From Punica granatum (lineage: Eukaryota; Streptophyta; Magnoliopsida; Myrtales; Lythraceae), in assembly GCF_007655135.1 (NCBI RefSeq), contig NC_045132.1, positions 9,114,001 to 9,178,000 of the forward strand: a stretch of DNA of 64,000 nucleotides. The letters are read 5' to 3'. The position numbers were made by a program, and so were the translations under genes. The stretch's first letter is position 1, and each line of letters starts with the position of its first letter. A model generated the notes under the pieces. The model was not told the origin of the DNA. It saw only the letters and a list, made by a program, of their open reading frames with translations, and searched no databases. This document shows positions 43,779 through 55,311 of this stretch, in pieces.

Positions 43779-46700
43779 TGTCAACGCCCCATTTTGGCCA
43801 ACCAGCTCCAATAGAGATCACCCGACCAAAGCCCGGGTCACTATTCACAGCTGGGCTGATGGACGCGGATGTACGAACTTAGAGACATGAACTGCAAGGA
43901 AAAGGCAGGGGCCACCAAAGGGTGCAAGAGGGGCAATCAAAGGAAGCGAACATGCAACAAACCTCGGGACAGCAGAAGTCGGCATTGTAGCACTATTCAT
44001 CGCCGAATCACCGGAGCATCAGAAGGTGTCCAATATAGGGTTCTAAAAATCCCTTATGGTACCAAAACAACCAATGGCACCCCCGAGCGCATTTCAGAAG
44101 TCTCCTGCTTAAGCCGGAGCACTCCCGAACATTTGTAGGCGCCTTCCTAACGGGACTCCCGGACGCTTGATCCACGAACCAATAAACGGCACCCGGAAAC
44201 AGGTCTGCACACACCCGAGGGTCATCAGGACTAGGGAACAGGTTCCAGACTGCTTTTCGAAACTCATCTCGATCTCCTGAGTGGATCCCGACCCGGACAA
44301 ATGGGCCTTTTCTACACAGAAACATAGCCGGAGACCCTTTTAACAAATTCGTCGGTGCACGAAATCTATGCCAATCAATCCCAGGGACCTCAAAGGCTTG
44401 GGAGATGAACCCTGATCACATTGCACAATCCGTTTAGGGTTCTCGAGTACCATTCCGACAGTAAAAGGGCCCCTTTCACGTGGAATCTTGCACTCAGAGC
44501 TCTTTTGGGGAAATGTTGACGTCCGAGCTCCACACCATCCACTCCCAGCAACCCTAGGGGCTAGGAAATCGTTTCGACTTGAACCAAGCAAAAACCTCCG
44601 GTCTCCCGAGTGACGTTTCAATGGTCACAAACCCCTCCCGGCAAACTTTCGGGACTCGTTTCTGACAAATGGTGATCCTAGTGGTCTCCGAACACATCAG
44701 AACACTTGGAAAACACTAAGAGAACCCCGTTCGTGGATTCCTAGGTCATCTCCGATTATCGATCTCCAGTCGGGGTTGGCAAGTAAACCGTTCCGCTCAA
44801 TGCAAAAAATATACTGGTGCGAGCCTTACAACACGCAGAAGTGCAAATAGGAGTCAGAAGCGAATAACTTCGCTCTGATCATTCAAACGGAGCAAAATCG
44901 GCTTTCGAGTCCCCGAGTCACCCGAGCATTCGCTTAGAAGAAGCATGTCAATATTAGGCTCATTAAAACCTTATTTGCGCGTACATTGATAATTCGTCAT
45001 TCAAGCGAACCACGAAAATCGAACGCATAATCAATTGAGCCCCAAGCTTCTTCCGGCTTTCTTCCTAGTCAAGTGAGATCCTTGAGCTAGCCAAGCTAAG
45101 CTGAGCCAAGCCAAGCCGCAAGCCATGGCTCTACTCTAGAGTTGAGCCAAATGAGCCTCCTCTATACATTTCAAAATATCTCTTACACACTTCCCATCCA
45201 TCCTTCCATCCATCAACTCTCATTTCCCTTCTCTTCCTTTCCCCACACTCAACAAGATAACTTCCCCTCCCTAATCTTCCCTCCAAAAATTTGAATGCCC
45301 TAAGCACACTCTAATTACACTTAACTTCTCTCAATCTTATCATTAAACTCACCTTTATATGCTCTTGCATAATTAACCTTAATGACAACTCAAATCCCCT
45401 TCTTTCTCAAGCTTTCTCACTTTAAGAGAATCTCCCAAAGCCTCTCAACTCCCCTAATCAGCAGCTGGACGTCCAGCCCCTCCTCAGCCCGGATACAAGG
45501 TCAGTTTGCCCGAAAACTCAACCGTTTTCCAACGACCGCCATCCAACCTGAACCAAACTTGACCAAAATTTTTATCCCACATGTATTCGACCCCCCGAGT
45601 CCATTTCCGAGCTTAGTTTTTTAGTTTGAAGCCTCCAGTAGCCCGCTTTGCTCCAGCACAGAATTGGTCTCCTAAGGACTCCCTGAGACCTAGTCGGGTT
45701 TATCCGACGTTTCCTCCTTCCCACGATTATGGCGAGTCGTGCCATCACTCTTTAGGGGCTCCTTACAACCCTCACTCTCCCCCGTGATGAAGTGGTCATG
45801 GCCCGAGAGCCGCGCAACCAAGCACATCCGCCATTTCTCTCATTTCTCCCTTCTCAGATTTTTTTTCCAGTTTTAATCGATTTTCCTTACATCTTCTAGG
45901 AAAATCTAGGCGTGCAATTCTCACGAAACTACTGCAGGCGCAATCCTTGGTCAATTAGGAGTTCAACGCTGCCAACCTTGCAGCGAAATACCACCGGGAG
46001 CCTCCGTGAGAGCCGTTTCTTTCCGACCTGCCCAGTCGGGACAATTCCCCCAGTCGGGTTTGTACGTTTTTTGACATTCTTCACTTTTCTTGCAGATCGG
46101 GACGACCTGAGTCACTTCTCGTAAAATGACAACCATAGCCACCTCCGGCGTCTCTCAGGAGTAGGGAGCCACCGACCTTGCATCAAAAGACTACCGGGAG
46201 CCTCCTGTATATCCGTTTCTTCATCGGGTGCCAGTCGGGTCTGTTTTGCTCCGACTAGGTCTGTCATTTTTTATTGATCCGACTTTACTTTTGATTTTCG
46301 GAAAATCTACGAGTGCAATATTCACGAAACCACCACAGCCGTGATCCTCAGTCAGTTAGGAGTCCAATGCCACCAACCTTGCATCAAAAGACCACCGGGA
46401 GCCTACTGTAGATTCGTTTCTTCATCGGGTGCCAGTTGGGTCTGTTTCGCCCTGACAGGATTTGTCATTTTTTACTGATTCGACTTTACTTTTGATTTCC
46501 GAAAAATCTACGTGTGCAATCTTCACGAAACCACCGCAGGCGTGATCCTCAGTTAGTTAGGAGTCCAATGCCACCGACCTTGCATCAAAAGACCACCGGG
46601 AGCCTCCTGTAGATCCGTTTCTTCATCGGGTGCCAGTCGGGTCTGTTTTGCCCCGACTGAGTCTGTCATTTCTTTACTGATTCGATTTTGCTTTTGATTT

Positions 46701-49485
46701 CCAGAAAATCTACGCGTGCAATCTTCACGAAACCAGCGCAGGCGTGATCCTTAGTCTGTTGGGAATCCAACGCAACCGACCCTGAGCGAAAAGGCCACCC
46801 TGATCAATCGGTATAGCCCCAAAAAGCCGAACTGCAGTGGGGTCGGCCAGCCGACCCGACTTCATCGATTAGGGTCTGTTCGTTCCAGGGGGCAGAACCG
46901 ACTTCCTGAACTCGTTTTTTCAACCATTCTCGACTTTTCCCACATCCCAGGGCTAGGTATAACCATTCCTGAGTTAGAGAAGTTAGGTCTTTTATGTTTG
47001 CTTTGCATTTGTGGGGCGATAAGGCGGTCGATGACCTATTAGCATGCGAGTTTACATTTTTATGCCATATTATGCATGTCTCCATCGTATAAAGTGCTAG
47101 GATGTTGGGAAAAGGCTTGAATCGAAGTTGAGGAGACCGTATTGGCTCGAAGCCTCTCGGCCTCACTCCAAGGGAGGTTGTCGAGAGCCCCTCTTGGCTT
47201 CCTCGGGCCATGGATGGCCTCCTTCCCTCGACTCAAGTCGTTTCCCGAGTTTATACATTTTTTCGTTTCCCATGAGTCGGTGCCGTTTTATCGATTCCTC
47301 TAAATATCGTGTTTGTGCTTGTTTGTATGCTTAATTGTGTTCTTAAGATCATGGCAGCCCCAGCTATGTAAAAATGTGCATTGTTATCGTGTTTGATATT
47401 TTATGCATGCACGAAACGGTCAAAACCGATACAGGAGACAATCCACGACCTAAGCCGGGTCAAGGGGGTTTTCGACTTCCTCCTTGGAGAGTGGCCGAAT
47501 TCCCCTTGACTTCCCTCTAGTCGGGGATGGCCTCTTCTATCGCTTTAAAATCGATTCTTGGAATCGATTGTAATCACATTTTTCATTTAATCATTAGTTT
47601 CACGTTAATTTGTATGTTAGGTGCGTTAATATCGAATAATCATTTCATTGATCCATAATAATTGAGGTTTAAGGCCTCAATCACTAAACCACTCCACAAA
47701 CGGGTATCATTCGGTTAATTAAATCATCCGACTTAAATAAAATTGTATGAATCAGTTATCAATTTGTTAGCGCGTCGACGAATCATGAACCAACGGAAAT
47801 GCCCCTTTTAAAAAAACTCACAATTTCAAAATACCAAGACACGTAACGCGAAAAGAGTCGAGGTCTGGGGTGGACTTGCGCACTTTGACTCGAATCCGGA
47901 CCCAATCCGAGGCGGTTCAAGTCGAAGCACACAAGTCTCTTTTAGACCCTTTTTTTGTCACGTGATCTAAATTTTTTCACCAACTTGTAGACATTTCACA
48001 AACCAAAGGGCATAACTGTTATTTTCGTGATTTGCTGACATTCTAGGCGTTAAGGAGATTGAAACACCTTGATCTATGGGTAGGAATGGACAGTCCGTTC
48101 GGGTGCGAGTCTCATTCGCATGGCCTGTCTTATCCATTTTCGGTGTTTTTGTCATCTTACCGTAGATTCGGTAGTTAACATTGTTATTTCTGTCACAAAA
48201 CGCATAAAAACGGATTAATCATTCACTTGACTTAATCAAACATTAGATAATGCTTAGGTGGAACTCTAAGTTCCAAATCTAGAGTCAAAACACGAGTTTG
48301 ACGTATTTAGTGAAATCACAGTGTCACTAACAAAATAAAGTCTTAAAACAAACCCACGCACATAGTTGGCCTAGAACCGCATACTGGTACATCAATTTGC
48401 TTGCCTAGGGTAGATAACTTGTTTGCCAAATAACCCCGGTTAATAACTGATTAAATCACGCAAATTCGGCCTAATACACAACTTGTCTGTATTTGTCTGT
48501 ATTTATCAATTTTCATCTGGTTTTGTCAACTTCTATCAGTTTTTCTCTATTTTTTCGTTATTACTTGTTGATTTATTGCGGTTCGAACCCGAACCCATAG
48601 GTCACGCCTATCACTAGGTCCAACACCCCTATACACATCGAGCGCGCGCAACCCGAGTGCGGAATGTGGTCTAGCCCCGACTCACCACCTTGCTCCAAGC
48701 AATGTCTATGTGGAAGACCACTTGGATCGGGTGCGTGAATCGAGGTTAGACAATCGCTCGGGAGCTCGACCGCTCCAACGGTAGTCTTGAGAGTTCATCG
48801 ACTCTTTTGCTATCCGTCGGTCCGGTCGGACCCGACCCCCGGCTCCTTGAGGCTGCTTTGCTTTAATTCATTTGTTGGTCACTCAAAATCTCACGGTGAG
48901 TCGGAGCGGAATATTGGCCCCATGTACATCGATCAGGATCCATTTACTTTATTTAGTTGTACTTTGTAATTATTCGAGTGTACATTGCGAAGATTTTATC
49001 TATACATTTATTCATTCATTTGTAAGGATCCCTGATCGGCAAGTGAGAGGTCCGAGTGTCGAATCGGTCAAGTCGGTCTATTGCTACCTAGAGCTGAGTA
49101 AGCCCGAATACTCGCGGTCTCGGTTCACATAGGGAATCAATCGCCATGGTCTGACGAACTATAAACGCTAGGATAATGAACCGATTCCTCGATGCGCAAG
49201 CCTACTTCTCTTTCGGGTTCTTGGCCCAACTTGATCAATTCACCGACTTTACGTTGTCAAAACGGGCGAGTCAAGTGCAACCATAATTTACTCGGTAAAT
49301 AAACAAAACAGCAAGCCTAGCAAGTTAGAGTACCGAAATGGTGTGCGGGATTTAGGCCCGTACGTAATAGAACCCCCGAATTCAGAATTTTCAGTTCCGT
49401 ACAGACTATTACCTTAATAATTAGGTGTATCCTGTACCCCTAGACCCAGGCGACTCAACGACCCTCGACCTTCGGATCGTAAACA
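43779..49485 (+). mobile_element. Possible giant Tat/Ogre-like LTR or non-coding retroelement
   Basis: A 5.7-kb GC-richer, non-coding block starting TGTCAACGCCCCATTTTGG, a style I associate with Ty3/gypsy Tat-lineage LTRs. It ends near TCGTAAACA at 49485 just before TGGAGACTCATTCTCATG, which resembles the Tat primer site (TGGCGACTC...). It contains many CGAGT/GTCGGG words, a 201-bp tandem array and no domain-bearing frame. The sequence after 49500 (GGGTCCGCCGCGCGTCCCCG) also fits a post-primer-site region. No second LTR or gag-pol lies in the window, so it could be a solo LTR plus leader, or a truncated element. Lineage and boundaries are inference. Confidence 0.4.
45901..46797. repeat. Tandem repeat, 201-bp period, about 4.5 copies
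   Basis: AAAATCTACGNGTGCAAT anchors lie at 45901, 46302, 46503 and 46705 (the 46101 unit has a diverged anchor). Each unit contains CACGAAACCACCGCAGGCGT, GATCCTCAGTCAGTTAGGAG, CACCGACCTTGCATCAAAAG, ACCACCGGGAGCCTCCTGTA, GTTTCTTCATCGGGTGCCAG and TTACTTTTGATTTCC. The third and fourth units are most alike. The array lies inside the LTR-like block. Confidence 0.9.
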
Positions 49486-49490
49486 GTAAG

Positions 49491-49500
49491 TGGAGACTCA
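49491..49500 (+). other. Possible primer-binding site
   Basis: TGGAGACTCA, one base away from the TGGCGACTC start of the usual Tat-lineage site. It is offered only as support for the end of the LTR-like block. Confidence 0.3.
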
Positions 49501-50984
49501 TTCTCATGTGGGTCCGCCGCGCGTCCCCGGGAAGGTGGACATTCCCAAGCCGCATTGCATGGGCGCGCGCATGCACACCCCGAAGAGATTAAGATTCGGG
49601 TGCGCACACATATGATGTGACGTTCATGGATAAATTGATTAATCGAGTATGAATAAAGAACTCGTTCATGTTTGAACTCAAACAATCACTCAAGTAGGCC
49701 TAATAAACTCATTTGTGAAATAATTTTTTCTCATGGAGTGGATCGGTAGCATTTAAGTTGGCCTAATAAAACATTTTTGTAAATAAATGAATTCGGTCTT
49801 TGAATGGGAAACTTCAGGTCTAATAAATCGTTTTTACGGGCTTTTGTTCATTTTTTTCCCCATGTTTATGAAGTTTAGTCCTTTGGCTGTTTTCAAGGGT
49901 TTAGATTCTGTCCCAGACTTCTGGACTCTTTCATATCAGTCACTAGACATTTTTTTTTCAATGTCTCAATTCACCCCGTTGAATTTCAGGACTGTTCAGT
50001 TCAGTCCTTGGGACTTTTCTTAGGTTATCAGATCTGTCCCGGACTTGCTGGACCTTTCTAATTTGGTCTTAGGAAATCTTACTAATTTGTTCTTAACTGA
50101 CCTTGGATTTTTGTTAGGATTCTATATTAGTCCTTCAATCCTTTCAGCACTTTCAACTCAGCCGAAGACTTTCTGGACTGTTTCGAATTAGTCCCTGGGC
50201 ATCTTTTCAAGGTTTTCGACAGAGTCCGGGACTTCGTCTAGATCACCCCAGGGGCAGTTTTACCATTTACAGAATTGTCCTTGGACATTTTGGGCAGTAC
50301 AGGCTGGTCCCTTAGCCCCAGTAAACGTTCTTGAATCTATCCCCGGAATTTCAAATTGTTCCAATCCAGTCCCCAGAATTTTGAAGTGTTTTCAAGACTA
50401 TCCCCGAACTTCCTGGTCTGTCACAAATCATCCCCCAGATTTTCCAAAGTCATCTCAAATCAGTTTTTGAACTTCTAGAGTTGTTTCAACTCAGTCCTTA
50501 TTTGTTTAGTAGCTCAAAATCGTGTTAATGTGATTTTATTAAATACTTGGCCCTAAAAATAGCTTGATAAATCAATTAATTCGTGTAAGTATAAATTAGG
50601 GTTAAGTCATATGAACTTGGCTTATTAATTACTCGGCCTAACTTCCACTTAGTAAATCGGTTGAAATATGTGAAAATGGAAACTTGTTTAAGTCGTTTTT
50701 ACATGAAATATCCAAATCACTCGGTTAACTTTACTTGTCCAAAAATCATTTTAACGTGGAACATGTAATTTGACTAAGTCTGGAATAGCTTTTAAACATG
50801 ACTTGGAGTTAATTATAATTGTGGCTGTGGAATTGTATCTGATTAATTGACTAAACTAGAAATCGAGCTCGATTTTGCAAAATGTATTAACGGGAAAAAT
50901 GAGTGAACTTTGGATTTGTCTTAAATCATTGTAACGTGATAACTCGTTACTTCAAGTTGAAGTTGATAGGTGAACAACCTGAGG
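49501..50984. other. Non-coding, probably retroelement leader plus degenerate repeats
   Basis: No gene. From 49860 to 50500 a degenerate motif of the type CAGTCCCTGGGACTTTTC or CTGTCCCGGACTTNCTGGAC recurs roughly every 40-60 bases, in a T/C-rich background. GGCCTAATAAA phrases recur at about 49698, 49752 and 49819. These look like internal repeats of a decayed element. Confidence 0.4.
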
Positions 50985-51726
50985 CTCGAGGCGCAGATTA
51001 TCTTTCCAAACTTTAAACTTCAAGTTGGAGATGAAGAAGAATCTTCGAAGTTGATCGGTGAAGAGCTCGAGGCGCTGATTATCTTTTTCCAAAAAGAGTT
51101 ATTTGCTCCACACAAAATTGCTAGAGGGTTGAATAGCAAGTCTCTCTCGGGAGACAACAAGCCTTATCAATTATCAATTATCAATTAGCAAACCCAGAGA
51201 ATTCCCTACCACTCTCTCTCAGTATTCCTAGAATTGTTTGGATTGATCGATAATAAACTTTTGGCACTAAAACTTCTATTTATTTGTGCTCAATGGGAAC
51301 TATCAAAGAGAAAAAATGTGTCTCTTGTTTGGAACGTGTCCCCACAAAGGACCTTCAAGTGGATCGGTGAAGAATCTTTCCAAACTTCAAACTTCAAGTC
51401 GGAGACAGAGAAGAATCTTCGAAGTTGATCGGTGAAGAACTCGAGGCTTGAGTTGCCGATTATCTTTCCAAAAAGAGTTATTTACCCCACACAAAATTAT
51501 TAGATGGTTGAATAGTAAGTCGCTCGAGAGACAACAAGTCTTATCGATTATCTATTCGCAAACTCAGAGAATTCCCCAACACTCTCTCTCAATATTCGTA
51601 GAATTGTTTGGATTGATCGATAATAAAATTTTGGTACTAAAACTGCTATTTATTTGTGCTTCAATGGGAACTCTCCAAGAGAAAAATGTCACTCTCGTAT
51701 GGGACGTGTCCCACCAGGTAAGCTTT
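50985..51726. repeat. Tandem duplication, about 372-bp period
   Basis: Two adjacent copies share ATTATCTTTCCAAA, AGAAGAATCTTCGAAGTTGA, CCAAAAAGAGTTATTTNCYCC, CAGAGAATTCC, ACTCTCTCTCA, TAGAATTGTTTGGATTGATC, GATAATAAA and AATGGGAACT. CAAGTTGGAG at 51021 pairs with CAAGTCGGAG at 51395. Inside each copy GAAGTTGATCGGTGAAGA is itself followed by a partial repeat. No lasting open frame. Confidence 0.85.
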
Positions 51727-52084
51727 TTGTTTAAGTAATTAAAAAATAATTTTTAAAGTATTTAGTCAAATGCATGACGGTTGTCCCAAAATATTGTAAC
51801 CGCTTGAGTCCCCCAATACAATGCCACTGTTTCGCATGGTCAAAGGCTTAAAGGACCGTTCAGCGGTCGTTGACCGGCCCCGGTCAAACATTGATCAACC
51901 CTTTGTTTTTTTTTGTTTTTAATATTTCAAATCGAAACTTTAATTTCGTCCACTTAGTATGAGAATTACACTAAATAATTTATTGAAAATATAATTTCAT
52001 TAAATTTTCAATTTAATTTATGACAATAGGCTTATGATTCCCCTACTCATTACACCTTTAAAAAGCTAAGTCCTTTATTGGCTT
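51727..52084. other. Intergenic, no gene
   Basis: GACCGTTCAGCGGTCGTTGACCGGCCCCGGTC-type short inverted words lie at 51857-51890. Nothing else is recognisable. Confidence 0.4.
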
Positions 52085-52225
52085 ATACATTACTCAGTCT
52101 TTTATTTTTTTTCGGTTACAATAAGAGGCTTATGATCTAGTATAAGGAAATAAAAATAAAATCTAAATAAATGGATACGGGTAGTCCCACTGATGAGAAT
52201 CGAATCTGGAACCTCTAAGTTTCTC
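52085..52225 (-). mobile_element. tRNA-derived SINE (family 2)
   Basis: The reverse complement reads GAGGTTCCAGATTCGATTCT (B-box region), GTGGGACTACCCGTATCCAT, TACTAGATCATAAGCCTCTT, GTAACCG and an A-rich tail. It matches copies at 13641, 21750 and 27763. Confidence 0.6.
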
Positions 52226-54289
52226 TCTGATTTTCATTTTGTTCACTATGATTTTTAAATAATGATATGAACATTTTGATCCTAACAAAGATCGTCCTTT
52301 ATTAGTTAAGACCTTTGTTGTCCTTCATGGAAGTCGTCAAACCAAACTAGAGTGAGATTCCAAGCACTTCTCGATTTCAAGGTCTAACTACCAAGTGGTC
52401 TAGAACGCGGTCTACGGCTTGGTCCGTTTCCTAATAGTTTATGAAATTGATCTTCATCCAGCGGAAATCTCAAGGAATGTAAAGGCCTCAACACAATGAT
52501 GAAATAACAAGTTAAAGCAAATGAAATCAAGACACTTTTGTTTGGTTTCACAATTATTTTTGAACTCTACTCCACCTAATTCCATTTATCTTCAATTCCA
52601 CAATACAATTATTATTTTTTCTTTTTCTTCAATTTTTTTAATCATTTGATTCAATTTTTAATACTAAATTCTCTCAACTATTCATTATTTTTTCACACTT
52701 TTTCTCATAATTTAATAACACAATTCTTACAAATAAAGAAAAATCAAAACTCAACTCAACTCATTTCCAAGGTAATTAGAGCCTTATCTTCCTATTGTAT
52801 TTATAGACTTGACTTGGCCAGTTGCTGCTTTTTTTGTTTTTTGTTTTTTCGTACTGGCTTTCTCTCTATTTTTAGAATCCACGGTGACTTTAACATGTCT
52901 TGGCTAACTGTTTTCTATCACTGGTTTTCTCTCTATTTCTCAAATCCTCTAGCTTTTCGAGAAAGATCTTGAAATTTGAATTAGATCTGAAAGCATTAAA
53001 ATATATATTTATTTATTTTTGAAGATGGCATTCATTAATAAAAGAAAACATCAAAATTTGAATGGGCCATGTAGTTCAAATTAAAATATTAAAATATTAA
53101 TTTCTTATATGTAGTTCAAATTGAATTCTCATCTTCTTGGGAATAAATAATGTTCATTTTTCTTAATCAAGATCTGGTTATTGATATCATGTTGATAAAT
53201 AGTGGTTTTGAAACTTTTAACTATTGGTTTGTGAAGATTTCTCAGATTTGATTTTTTTTCTTGTCTTTGTCATTATTTTTTAGATTTAATTTTATTTGGC
53301 CACTATTAATGAGATTTAATAGTATTTCCTATTTGTGATTGGAAGACATATTTCTCAATAATGAGGCCATTGATTTACAGAGGAGGAGATCCATTTCTAA
53401 TAGAAATAGAGTAAGTTATTGGTATGCTCTTAGGAAGGTGTCAATTACGTTAATAGAGGGCAGGACTACGTTTTTTTTCTCAATGCAATTCCAAAAGTTA
53501 ACTTAAAATATTTGTTTCTTTTACTATCAGCGGATGATCGAACATCTAAAATCACTCCAAATGTTTCAGTCATCCTTGTTATTTTTCTAGAATGGCGAGA
53601 GACAAGTATGACAACTATGTTAGTTGGCTAAATCTCGGCGGTTGTTGGTTTTCAATTGAGAAATCTCGACTGTACATTTGGCAGTATTCTTTTAAGTATA
53701 TTACTAATCCGAAGTCCTAATGCATTAAAATAAAATAGAAGTTATGTAATACAAAAACGACGCATGGTAAAACTTGTGATATCCTTAAATATCAGAATAT
53801 CGAGCCTAGAAGAGCAAAGGCTAAGCCTATGAGTGCATGTTGGAAACGACAATGCAGAATTCACCAACCATTCTGCACATCTATTGTCTTCACGAAAGCT
53901 ATGTTCTACCACCACCGTCCATTGTCTTTGTAATAAGGCTCAAATATCCCTAACAATGGCCCCATCCCAACCAGTGTGTCCCTGTTACGAGCGTAAGAGA
54001 TTGGCGATTGACCCCAAATCAACCTCCAATATTAGCTCACGGACATTCACGTCCCAAGTTAGTTCATATATAACTTCCCATAGCTCTGCCATCACTGGTT
54101 GTTAATCCGACTTCTTCACGGTATTTTTGTAACATGTAGATTATCTACCTGTTATTTTACTTTCATATTTTCGACCATGGATATTTTCAATGATGCGCAA
54201 TTATACCTGAGAGTGAGTCAACCCGTTTTGAAATTATGCCTAGACCAAACCTGCTGGTTCTATAAATAAATAATAATTTATAACTTTTT
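52226..54289. other. Intergenic, no gene
   Basis: No supported gene. The 108-residue frame at 52646-52972 is T-rich and has no family features. A moderately GC-rich patch at 53830-54110 (90-residue frame MHVGNDNAEFTNHSAH) ends in CATATATAACTTCCCATAGC, which looks like repeat DNA rather than an exon. Its origin is unknown. Confidence 0.4.
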
Positions 54290-54623
54290 GGGATTTTTAC
54301 CTAAAATGGCCCATGGTTTATCAATTTTATTAAATCTATCATATGTTTTTTTGTCAAATCTATCACATGGTTTACTTTTTGCATCAAATTTATTCCAACG
54401 TTATCTTTTTCGTCAACATCTAATGGCCGTGCTGACGTGGCACGTGGAGAAATAGTGGGCCACACTGGGTGCCACGTCAGCATAGCCGTTAGATGTCGAC
54501 GGAAACGATAACGTCGGGATAGATTTGATGCAAAAAGTAAACCATGGGATAGATTTGACAAAAAAAGTATAGGATAGATTTGACAAAGCGGGTAAACCAT
54601 GAGCCATTTTAGGTAAATTCCCC
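54290..54623. mobile_element. Palindromic MULE-type MITE with 9-bp TSD
   Basis: 334 bp, with near-mirror halves: GGGATTTTTACC...GGCCCATGGTTTA on the left and TAAACCATGAGCC...GGTAAATTCCCC on the right, meeting around GTGCTGACGTGGCACGTGGA and GGGTGCCACGTCAGCATAGC. Exact TAACTTTTT lies on both sides (54281-54289 and 54624-54632). No coding content. It abuts the tail of the SINE at 54633-54805. Confidence 0.85.
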
Positions 54624-54632
54624 TAACTTTTT

Positions 54633-54805
54633 TTAGTGTGTGTACTTTGGTATTCAGAAGCCTAATAGGCTCACGACTAATCCAGTCGAGCGGAGTCGGT
54701 CTACTAAGGGTAAAGTTCTCCCAGTATGGATTTCTCTATTCACAAGACTGGAACATAAGACTTTCTTTAAGGGGAATGAGTCCCAAACCTCTTGAATCAA
54801 CTCAT
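54633..54805 (-). mobile_element. SINE family 1
   Basis: The reverse complement reads GTTGATTCAAGAGGTTTGGG, TTATGTTCCAGTCTTGTGAA (B-box region), GGGAGAACTTTACCCTTAGT, CTCGACTGGATTAGTCGTGA, GAATACCAAAGTACACACAC and an A-run. The A-run adjoins the target duplication of the MITE at 54290-54623. Confidence 0.6.
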
Positions 54806-55101
54806 ATTAGTAATAGTTTATAATTTTCAAAATATAAAAAGAAAACAAAAACAATGAAAAATCCAGTTGATAAACCTATTAAAAAGATAACCTCATCACC
54901 TTCTGATCGGCCAAATCAACATAAAAACCTAGTTCCTTTAAATCTTAAACCCCAATTCATCTGAAAAAACATCTAATCCTAGTTCCCAGTTCCAACCGAT
55001 CCATCTCTGATTCTCTGCTGCCTGCCCGACGAGCCATCTCTAGTCAACCCACCAAGTTTCAACACAGACAACAACCGTAGAATCACCCTTCTATAAAAGG
55101 T
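54806..55101. other. Intergenic up to copia element 2
   Basis: No gene is recognised. TCTATAAAAGG at 55090 is a TATA-like word and includes the AAGGT that was duplicated when the copia element inserted. Confidence 0.4.
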
Positions 55102-55311
55102 TGATGGAACCGAGAGGTAGAGTGCAAAAAACAATTATGCAAAATATTCTGTGTTAATTCATTCATCGGGGATATCCCTTATAAGAACAAAATACATCCA
55201 AGAGAAATAAGAAAGTCCTAGAAATACTAAGTAACAAATGATGTCTAGCCTAAAGTAAGGATACTTTAACATAATATCAAGATACGGTAAGAATAATATT
55301 CAACTGTAATA
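55102..55311 (-). repeat. 3' LTR of copia element 2
   Basis: 210 bp, plus strand TGATGGAACC...CTGTAATA. On the element strand the ends are TATTACAG...CCATCA, i.e. TA...CA rather than TG...CA. The AAGGT duplication fixes this boundary. Confidence 0.9.

Noticed and set aside
44008..44621. Minus-strand frames of 93-112 residues in the LTR-like block
   Set aside because: They have no domain features. The region's GC-rich repeat composition favours chance open frames.
52646..52972. 108-residue plus-strand frame
   Set aside because: It is T-rich, low-complexity sequence giving Phe/Leu/Ser-rich translation, with no family match or gene context.
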